Source: a virus
DNA: 44,949 nucleotides
Direction: 5' to 3' (one strand)
Virus record (IMG/VR): IMGVR_UViG_3300032820_000021
Location: 1-44,949 of that record
Shown here: positions 39,580 through 44,949 of the stretch, one piece after another
How positions within the stretch are numbered: the first letter of the stretch is position 1
How the letters are laid out: each line of letters starts with the position of its first letter
Notes under the pieces: generated by a model
Told to the model about the DNA's origin: nothing
Database searches by the model: none
The model's input: the letters and a program-made list of their open reading frames with translations, nothing else
Program-made: the position numbers and the translations under genes

Positions 39580-40374
39580 ATGGATAACAATGAACGATTG
39601 GAAAAGCAGATTGAGGGAACTAATCTAGCCCTCGCTGCGGTTGCTGAAGTTCTTCAGAAAATGGACACTCGTCTTTCTAAGGAAGAAGAGGAAGAAAAAG
39701 AAGAAGAAATTCAAAAGGCCGCAGACGCATCAAGAGCAGATTTGGTAAAGTCTATTGCTAACGAAGTTATTGGAGTGCTAAAAGCAGAATTCAATGGCAT
39801 GGATGTTAGTGGTGACGAGAGAAAAGCAAAGGGAACAGGTGGAACGCCTACTGACGCTGATGATTCAGAAGCAGCAGTAACGCCTACTACCAAGATAGAA
39901 GATCAGCAAAACACTATTCAGGCTATGTTAAAAGAAGACGATGAAAAGCCTGAAGACGATGCAGATGCTGATATTGAGGAAAAGGGTGGATATGGTAAAG
40001 AGGACGATGAGTATCCGACTCCCGAACCCGCAACGGAAGAGGAAGACGATGACTCAGACGAGATGAAGGCTATGAAGTCTCAACTAGATGCCATGAAAAA
40101 GCAGCTAGAGGCTTACGAAGCTGGAATGCAAAAAGCGGTAGCGGACGAGGCAGAGGGTCGCCTACGAAAGATGGGATTCTCCGAATCTGACTCGCTAAAG
40201 GCTCCAGAAATGATTACCCCAACATTGGGAACAGATGGAGTAGCACCTATTCAGAAGTCTGACAGCACAGAAGTCGCTGACGAATTGGTAAACATTTCAT
40301 ATGGTGAACTACGAAAGTGGCAACATCAGATTGAGATGGGACAAACAGACGGAGTTCCAAGAGAACTTCTCTAA
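39580..40374 (+). CDS. Scaffold-like acidic protein
   Basis: A 264-aa very acidic protein directly before the major capsid gene. It has an N-terminal helix (LEKQIEGTNLALAAVAEVLQ), a Glu run (SKEEEEEKEEEIQKAADASR), a coiled-coil stretch at about 160-190 (MKAMKSQLDAMKKQLEAYEA) and a C-terminal helix (SYGELRKWQHQIEMG) that could bind the capsid shell. Helical, charged, weakly conserved proteins in this place are usually capsid scaffolds. Codons here and in the capsid gene are visibly more GC-rich than in neighbours, a sign of selection for high expression. A strong AGGAGG ribosome binding site follows the structured leader. Confidence 0.7.
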   Translation: MDNNERLEKQIEGTNLALAAVAEVLQKMDTRLSKEEEEEKEEEIQKAADASRADLVKSIANEVIGVLKAEFNGMDVSGDERKAKGTGGTPTDADDSEAAVTPTTKIEDQQNTIQAMLKEDDEKPEDDADADIEEKGGYGKEDDEYPTPEPATEEEDDDSDEMKAMKSQLDAMKKQLEAYEAGMQKAVADEAEGRLRKMGFSESDSLKAPEMITPTLGTDGVAPIQKSDSTEVADELVNISYGELRKWQHQIEMGQTDGVPRELL

Positions 40375-40416
40375 AAATTAATCATATCCTAAAATAGGAA
40401 AGAGGTAAAAACTATT

Positions 40417-41757
40417 ATGGCTAACCCAAGTTTGAGCGAATATCTTGCTCAGTCTCAACGTGGTCTGTATCAGTCAGTATTCGGCCCTGAATACTTACAG
40501 AAGCAGTCCTATTTTACTGTTGATACTGCAACAGGTATATTCAATACAACATATGGGCGTAAAGTCTGGCAAGCCTTGAATAACCAGACTCGTTTTTTCA
40601 ATGCCATACCAAGAGTTGTGTGGGGCAACACAGCTGGTTGGAGGGTCAGGACAGACAGAGGTTCCAACAGGAGCCGACCTGTAACTGAAACTGGCGCACT
40701 TCCAACAGTTGATGTGTCTAACATTGCTACGGTAAGTTCACTACCACGAATTGTATCGACCACCTTTGGTGCATCGGTCAAGTCGGTCTTCACAGCACAG
40801 CTTGAAGGTGGCGTAGGGGACGTATTGGCACTTGAGAACGAGAACGCTCAAGTAGACCACATCAAGGAAATGAACGAAGAACTACTCGCTGGTTCTGCGT
40901 ACATAGCATCAGCAGGATCAGGAACAGCCTTTACTGTTCCAGCTGCTATAGCTAAACACTTTAAAGTCGGGGACGCAGTTTCTCAAAGAGACATCTCCGC
41001 TGGTGGATTTGACAGGACTTCTGGTTCCGTTGTTTCCGCTGTAAATGAGTCCACAGGTGTTGTTACTGTTGCTAGCGGTACTACATTTGCCGATGGTGAC
41101 CTAGCCTTCATATACAGCAGGGCTGGTCTTACATCCATTGACGACATTGTTAACGAAGACGGAGTCACCTATGGTGGTGTGTCTGGTGGTGGACAAGCCC
41201 GTGCATATGACCTATCTTATGGTGGTCGTACTGCTGGTGGCTGGAACGCTGCTGCCAACGTTGACATGAACGGTGGAACTGGACGAGCATTGACTCTCCA
41301 GATGGTTGATACAGCTATTCAGAAAATAAGAGAGAATGGTGGTGAACCAAAACTTATTGTTATGGGTCATGATCAGTATTTCAACATGAACAGACTGTTG
41401 AATGCCAACCAAAGGTATATGGGTCAGGAAGAGTACCAAGTTGGAGTTGGTTCCGAAAGGACTTTCCCCGGTACACGAACTGGTCTAGTACTCGCTACTT
41501 ATCAAGGAATTCCAATTCTACCAGATGCGGATACTCCTAAGTCAGTAGCATCCAATGACGCTGTACTAGGTTCAAACATTTATGTTTTGGATACAGACTA
41601 TCTAGAAATCGCAGTTGCTCAACCTACTCAGTATGTTGAGAACCGTGACTACTTCGCAGCAAATGCTCTAGTTGTTAGAGGATTACTCTACACTATGGCT
41701 GAGATGCGATGTAAGAACATCTGGGTTCAAGCAAAAATTGGCGACCTGAACGCTTAA
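40417..41757 (+). CDS. Major capsid protein (HK97-like fold)
   Basis: A 446-aa capsid protein. The N-terminal arm contains an aromatic start (LYQSVFGPEYLQKQ) and WGNTAGWRVRTDRG; the E-loop/spine region includes TETGALPTVDVSNI. A domain rich in VGD and T/V repeats (about 160-235, with AIAKHFKVGDAVSQ and VNESTGVVTVASGTTF) appears inserted and resembles the beta modules of the tail tube protein. The axial part carries NGGEPKLIVMGHDQYFNMNR, typical of the A-domain, and the end RGLLYTMAEMRCKNIWVQAK is the final strand. It is preceded by the scaffold-like gene and followed by a terminator, as for the most abundant virion protein. Confidence 0.85.
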   Translation: MANPSLSEYLAQSQRGLYQSVFGPEYLQKQSYFTVDTATGIFNTTYGRKVWQALNNQTRFFNAIPRVVWGNTAGWRVRTDRGSNRSRPVTETGALPTVDVSNIATVSSLPRIVSTTFGASVKSVFTAQLEGGVGDVLALENENAQVDHIKEMNEELLAGSAYIASAGSGTAFTVPAAIAKHFKVGDAVSQRDISAGGFDRTSGSVVSAVNESTGVVTVASGTTFADGDLAFIYSRAGLTSIDDIVNEDGVTYGGVSGGGQARAYDLSYGGRTAGGWNAAANVDMNGGTGRALTLQMVDTAIQKIRENGGEPKLIVMGHDQYFNMNRLLNANQRYMGQEEYQVGVGSERTFPGTRTGLVLATYQGIPILPDADTPKSVASNDAVLGSNIYVLDTDYLEIAVAQPTQYVENRDYFAANALVVRGLLYTMAEMRCKNIWVQAKIGDLNA

Positions 41758-41764
41758 TTTCTCT

Positions 41765-41797
41765 GGGGGTGGGGGATAAAATCCCTACCCCCATTTT
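41765..41797 (+). terminator. Rho-independent terminator after capsid gene
   Basis: GGGGGTGGGGG (41765-41775) pairs with the TCCCTACCCCC side (about 41782-41792) around an ATAAAA loop to give a stem of about 11 bp with two G-U pairs, followed by TTTT. It is 8 nt after the capsid stop, so the scaffold/capsid transcript ends here. This is the only clear terminator of the window. Confidence 0.85.
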
Positions 41798-41799
41798 AA

Positions 41800-41828
41800 T
41801 TGTATTTAATTTAATAATGTGGTAAACT
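41800..41828 (+). promoter_or_regulatory. Possible promoter TTGTAT-17-TAAACT
   Basis: Just after the terminator, TTGTAT (41800-41805) and TAAACT (41823-41828) are 17 nt apart. The -10 is a 4-of-6 match and the start codon follows closely, so this is weak; some promoter is needed here for the genes after the terminator. Confidence 0.3.
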
Positions 41829-41832
41829 ATTT

Positions 41833-42099
41833 ATGACTACAAAAGTTACGGATCAAGAAATGTCAGTAAATCTAGCCATCTATATGGAACGACTCGATAA
41901 TTACATTGCAAGTCAAACTGTAATTAATGAGAGTATTAATGCCACATTGTCTAATATGAACACTCAAATGGATGATATAAATGATTGGCGTTCTAAAGTT
42001 TATGGTGCAAAATCTGGACTTATGGCGGTTGCCTTTTTAGTAATGCATACAACCGCAGTACTGGCAAGCTTTGCCGCAATAACAAAATGGATTAATTAG
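41833..42099 (+). CDS. Holin-like coiled-coil membrane protein
   Basis: An 88-aa protein. The N-terminal 55 residues form a coiled coil (MERLDNYIASQTVINESINA; SNMNTQMDDINDWRSKVYG) and are followed by a single membrane helix of about 20 residues (GLMAVAFLVMHTTAVLASFA). This coiled coil plus C-terminal membrane helix resembles XhlA-type haemolysin proteins found in phage lysis modules and virions. No endolysin lies beside it, so a virion-membrane role is also possible. It follows the capsid terminator. Confidence 0.6.
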   Translation: MTTKVTDQEMSVNLAIYMERLDNYIASQTVINESINATLSNMNTQMDDINDWRSKVYGAKSGLMAVAFLVMHTTAVLASFAAITKWIN

Positions 42100-42113
42100 G
42101 AGTACCTTTAACT

Positions 42114-43043
42114 ATGGCTAATGAACGACATACAGATATACGACAATGGGAAGTAGATTCCTCTACTCGTCAATCTGTACATCCCTACACAAAATATGCC
42201 CCATTTAGAACAGCAACCTCAACAACTGCATCAACATTGAAAGCAGTTGGACAAGGGGAAGTGGCTGTTAATTTAATAACAAATCCAAGTGTTGAATCAT
42301 CTGACATTACAATGTTTACTGCGGCTGGTTCAGCTATATCTCAATCAACTGATCAAGCATCTCATGGAACTAATTCTTTATTAGTTAATCCTGCGAATAG
42401 TGCGGCTGGTGAAGGTTTTTATTGGCAATCACCAACTATACCATTTAGTGTTAATGTTCAACATATCACAGTTCAATGTGAACATCGTGGTGCATCCGCT
42501 TCGGGTAATGCTACTATTGAAATACGAGATGCAGATGGAAGTACTGTCTTGGCATCTTCAGCCGATGATAATTTAGCTACATCCTTTAGACGTATCACAA
42601 CTACCTATGCCGTTCCTGCTCAAACAGCAGGGGCATCCTATAGAATGTATGTAACAACTGGAACTCAACACAATATAAATATGTATATTGATAAGATGGG
42701 ATTTGAAATACGAGAAGATACTACTGCGGTATCTACATATGTAGATGGTAATCAAGGAGTTAATTACGAATGGACGGGAACTGCTAATGCTTCTACATCT
42801 ATTAAGAAACCTGATATGTCAGTTATACGAGGTATTCAAATTAAAAATGAATCAAGTTCAGCTGGAGAAATTGTATATGTGGCATTTGATTCAACAGCTT
42901 CATCAAGTACTGGAATTGCGGTACTTGCAGGAGAAACATTTGAGACTAACTTTCCTATAGATTTTAGGGATAAAGTATCTGTTGTTTCAGCTTCTGGAAC
43001 TCCTACAGTTAAAGGAGTTATCTGGGGTATAGCAGGATATTAA
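42114..43043 (+). CDS. Virion protein with carbohydrate-binding-like domain
   Basis: A 309-aa protein with an AGGAG ribosome binding site. Residues about 57-190 resemble a jelly-roll carbohydrate-binding module: NLITNPSVESSD, then SHGTNSLLVNPANS, ATIEIRDADGSTVLASSAD, RRITTTYAVPA and a strand ending in YRMYVTTGTQHNIN with MYIDKMGFE. The C-terminal 100 residues form another beta domain (GIQIKNESSSAGEIVYVAF; AVLAGETFETNFPIDF). Such proteins decorate capsids or tail fibres and may bind cell-surface sugars. Location between the capsid gene and protease suggests a head decoration role, inferred from context. Confidence 0.6.
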   Translation: MANERHTDIRQWEVDSSTRQSVHPYTKYAPFRTATSTTASTLKAVGQGEVAVNLITNPSVESSDITMFTAAGSAISQSTDQASHGTNSLLVNPANSAAGEGFYWQSPTIPFSVNVQHITVQCEHRGASASGNATIEIRDADGSTVLASSADDNLATSFRRITTTYAVPAQTAGASYRMYVTTGTQHNINMYIDKMGFEIREDTTAVSTYVDGNQGVNYEWTGTANASTSIKKPDMSVIRGIQIKNESSSAGEIVYVAFDSTASSSTGIAVLAGETFETNFPIDFRDKVSVVSASGTPTVKGVIWGIAGY

Positions 43044-43044
43044 A

Positions 43045-44436
43045 ATGACCACGACCACTATCGAGACTGCAATAGGAGAACTTCCTAATCCTACAAATTG
43101 GGGAACTACCTACATGTCCGATATTCAAGAAGACCTTTCTATCATGCCTTTAGAAAAAGCCGCTGATGGAAGAGTCACACTTGAAGATATTACAGATGCT
43201 TTGGAAGAATATAAGAGACTGTATAAAGCAGGGCTTGCTTCTGGAGCAGAATTACTCACACTTCATAGAGCATATCCAGATGATAAAACATATGCAAAAG
43301 CTGTCCAAGATTATGGGTTAATAGATAAAGACCCTATGGTTTTAGGTGGCCCAGCATCGGTGGAACTAGTAGACAGAGAAGGACATCTCATTACTACTGG
43401 TGCGATGGATAGAGCCTTTAAGAAATACATGAAGAATTTCCGAACTAGGAATACAATGGTTCTTCATTCAGACGTTCAAGTAGGCTGGGCATTACCAGCA
43501 TACATTAGTAAAGGCGGACAGATATTTAAATCTGGTGTTGATGAACATGGACTTTTCTTTATTACTGAGTTACGTGATGATACTAAAATTGCGGACAAGG
43601 TTATGGAACAAGTCAAAGAAGGAAAATTAAAGAGTTATAGTATTGCGGGAAGTGCAACTAAAACTCAGAATATAACCAAAGGATTACAAACCGTATTACA
43701 AGTAGATGATATGGAATTAGCAGAAGTAACTGTATGTGAAAAAGGTGTAAACCAAGCAGCTAATTTCGATATAATTAAATCAGAGGTACACCATACAGGT
43801 TCATGTGCTGATGGTAGTTGTCTTATAACTAAAGAGGATATTCCTCAATGGGAGGTCAAACTTACAATGACTAATAAAGGTGATGTAGATTTTACTAAAT
43901 CGTTCTTTCAATTTATGAAAGAGGAAGTAGAACCGCTACAAAAAATAGTAACAGTAGACGGAGAGTATGGAGCATCTTTTCCAACTCTACACAACACGCA
44001 GGGAAGACAACAGGAACACCATCGTTTGTTGGATGAATATGGATTTCCAGCAGAAGTGGAATCTGAAATGGCTAGGTACACTCCCGTACTTGAAGAAGAC
44101 CCCTCTCCGTTTGCCCATAAGAAAGTTCCGTGGGCAGTAAATGAAGCGGGACAAAACTTGGGAATAAGACATTATGATGATGCTCTAACACCACCAGTTG
44201 TAGGTGGGGAATACGTTAAACCGGGAGTTGTCCAAGGGGCGAATTCTAAGGAGATTCCTGTATCTTCCCTCACTAAATCATTTTTAGGATGGGTAGCGGA
44301 AGAAGGAATCACAGTAAAAAAAGAAGTAAAGGGTGAGGCGCATAACCCTTCGCTCTGTAAGTGCGAGAAGTGCTTTGTCATTAAGACAAATAAACAAGGA
44401 ACTTGGCAGGAGGATTCAAATATCATAAGTGTTTAA
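43045..44436 (+). CDS. XkdF-type capsid protease-like protein
   Basis: A 463-aa protein. The central part (about 100-225) resembles phage capsid-maturation serine proteases of the XkdF kind: SVELVDREGHLITTGAMDRA, then MVLHSDVQVGW with a candidate catalytic His141, then VKEGKLKSYSIAGSA with a candidate Ser197/Ser199, and MELAEVTVCEKGVNQAA. The C-terminal 200 residues are unfamiliar and end with a C-x-C-x2-C knuckle (LCKCEKC). The protease would cut scaffold and capsid during maturation. Its place after the capsid gene is unusual since this gene normally lies between portal and scaffold. Confidence 0.65.
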   Translation: MTTTTIETAIGELPNPTNWGTTYMSDIQEDLSIMPLEKAADGRVTLEDITDALEEYKRLYKAGLASGAELLTLHRAYPDDKTYAKAVQDYGLIDKDPMVLGGPASVELVDREGHLITTGAMDRAFKKYMKNFRTRNTMVLHSDVQVGWALPAYISKGGQIFKSGVDEHGLFFITELRDDTKIADKVMEQVKEGKLKSYSIAGSATKTQNITKGLQTVLQVDDMELAEVTVCEKGVNQAANFDIIKSEVHHTGSCADGSCLITKEDIPQWEVKLTMTNKGDVDFTKSFFQFMKEEVEPLQKIVTVDGEYGASFPTLHNTQGRQQEHHRLLDEYGFPAEVESEMARYTPVLEEDPSPFAHKKVPWAVNEAGQNLGIRHYDDALTPPVVGGEYVKPGVVQGANSKEIPVSSLTKSFLGWVAEEGITVKKEVKGEAHNPSLCKCEKCFVIKTNKQGTWQEDSNIISV

Positions 44437-44536
44437 ATGGCTTCGTAAGATAAAGAAAAAATTTAAATACCATAAGTATGAAGAATCAATCAAGTATTGG
44501 GAACAAATAGAGTTCCGAGAATACAAGGGGAAGTAA
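44429..44536 (+). CDS. Very small basic protein
   Basis: A 35-aa ORF starting at GTG 44429 within the end of the protease gene, with AGGAGG 15 nt upstream, a little far. The product is Lys/Tyr/Glu-rich and helical (FKWLRKIKKKFKYHKYEESI). It ends directly before the next ATG (TAA-ATG), which favours a real, coupled gene. It may bind nucleic acid. Low certainty because of size and start codon. Confidence 0.4.
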   Translation: MFKWLRKIKKKFKYHKYEESIKYWEQIEFREYKGK

Positions 44537-44689
44537 ATGATAGGAAAACTTAGACCGCAGATATTTTTATCAATAATAGTTTTAGGAGTATTAGCGGGAA
44601 TCGGTGCGATGCAAGGGATACCTGAATTAGCAACAGCTACAATAGGTGGAATCATCGCATTGGGAATGAAAGTTCTGGAAAACGAATAG
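44537..44689 (+). CDS. Small hydrophobic protein, holin-like
   Basis: A 50-aa protein with two hydrophobic segments (about 9-25, IFLSIIVLGVLAGIGAM; 31-45, LATATIGGIIALGMK) separated by a short loop with Pro-Glu, and charged ends. This two-helix pattern is seen in small class II holins and other phage membrane peptides. An AAGGGGAAG ribosome binding site precedes it. It is one of several small membrane proteins in the window, so the identity of the true holin remains open. Confidence 0.55.
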   Translation: MIGKLRPQIFLSIIVLGVLAGIGAMQGIPELATATIGGIIALGMKVLENE

Positions 44690-44695
44690 AGGTAT

Positions 44696-44902
44696 ATGTT
44701 AGAATTTAAAAAAGATTTCAACGATAATTGGAAAATTGTAGATGAATCTGGATTAATTTCTATAAATGTACGACCTGATAAAGTTAAAGTATTCCATACA
44801 AGAATGGAAGAGTTTGATGAGTTTATTGACGTATTAGATTATGTCGAAACATTAACAGGTGAAGTAGTTAAGTTAAATACGGAGGAACCCTTCAATGTGT
44901 GA
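44696..44902 (+). CDS. Small protein, unknown
   Basis: A 68-aa protein with an AGAGG ribosome binding site, starting six bp after the membrane gene stop. It is acidic and mixed in structure (LEFKKDFNDNWKIVDESG, then VRPDKVKVFHTRMEEFDE). It ends in a TGA that overlaps the next frame. No family recognised. Confidence 0.55.
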   Translation: MLEFKKDFNDNWKIVDESGLISINVRPDKVKVFHTRMEEFDEFIDVLDYVETLTGEVVKLNTEEPFNV

Positions 44903-44949
44903 TTGTTTAGAAGATGGCGAATGTATTTGTATAGATGACGATTTTTGCA
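44895..44949 (+). CDS. Small Cys-rich acidic protein, cut by window end
   Basis: A frame starting at ATG 44895 with GGAGG upstream, overlapping the end of the previous gene by 8 bp and running off the window. The visible part (MCDCLEDGECICIDDDFC) has C-x-C pairs and many acidic residues, suggesting metal binding. Only 18 residues are visible. Confidence 0.45.
   Translation, partial: MCDCLEDGECICIDDDFC

Overview
This window is a 45-kb piece of a tailed bacteriophage genome (Caudoviricetes, most likely a long non-contractile siphovirus-type tail). Every supported gene lies on the + strand, genes are packed with 0-30 bp gaps or short overlaps (ATGA, TAATG), the DNA is AT-rich by eye, and initiation uses clear AGGAG-type ribosome binding sites. 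Intergenic sigma70-like promoters (TATAAT boxes in a recurring TTAGTATAATAA context) point to a bacterial host. No integrase, repressor-integrase module, tRNA, CRISPR array or insertion sequence was seen, and no gap without a gene exceeds about 140 bp. No recognisable endolysin is present. The first and last genes are cut by the window edges, so the element continues on both sides.

Layout. 1-3839: a tail-fibre gene (5' end missing), a second virion-type protein and a small acidic protein. 3840-15145: neck and tail module, with a connector-like protein carrying an N-terminal decoration domain, a tail terminator-like protein, the major tail tube, the two-frame tail assembly chaperone with an A7 slippery site, the tape measure, a small membrane protein, a distal-tail protein, a 1258-aa tail-tip/fibre protein ending in an S74 intramolecular chaperone, and a HTH/zinc-finger protein. 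15150-18538: small heat-shock protein, sigma-like factor and DnaB-type helicase. 18540-27318: replication, recombination and nucleotide module (primase, SSB-like protein, family A DNA polymerase, DUF1599/Nmad1 protein, MazG-like protein, RecA-like recombinase, two or three PD-(D/E)XK-type nucleases, a TrpF-like TIM-barrel protein, RuvC-like resolvase). 27299-31821: Cys-rich protein, small and large terminase, class II ribonucleotide reductase. 31849-34018: membrane and redox segment. 34048-44949: portal, HTH-phosphoesterase, gp10-like neck protein, scaffold-like protein, major capsid protein, terminator, holin-like protein, carbohydrate-binding-like virion protein, XkdF-type protease and small proteins.

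The standout is at 33791-34018. A NrdH/glutaredoxin-like gene with a strong ribosome binding site has an in-frame TGA exactly where the first cysteine of the CxxC redox motif belongs (G-U-G-P-C). TGA is an ordinary stop codon for about ten other genes here, so it is not globally reassigned. A 7-bp hairpin whose loop starts 20 nt after the TGA and has G at loop position 2 fits the bacterial SECIS pattern. This predicts a phage-encoded selenoprotein redoxin, about 2 kb downstream of a B12-type ribonucleotide reductase that it could reduce. It would imply a selenocysteine-using host.

Other items worth attention are a set of about nine near-identical promoters next to a phage sigma-like gene; a structured leader that pairs with the ribosome binding site of the scaffold-like gene; a 182-bp out-of-frame overlap between a zinc-ribbon gene and a HTH-phosphoesterase gene; a membrane-anchored beta-rich protein of unfamiliar architecture; and a TrpF-like protein in the replication operon.
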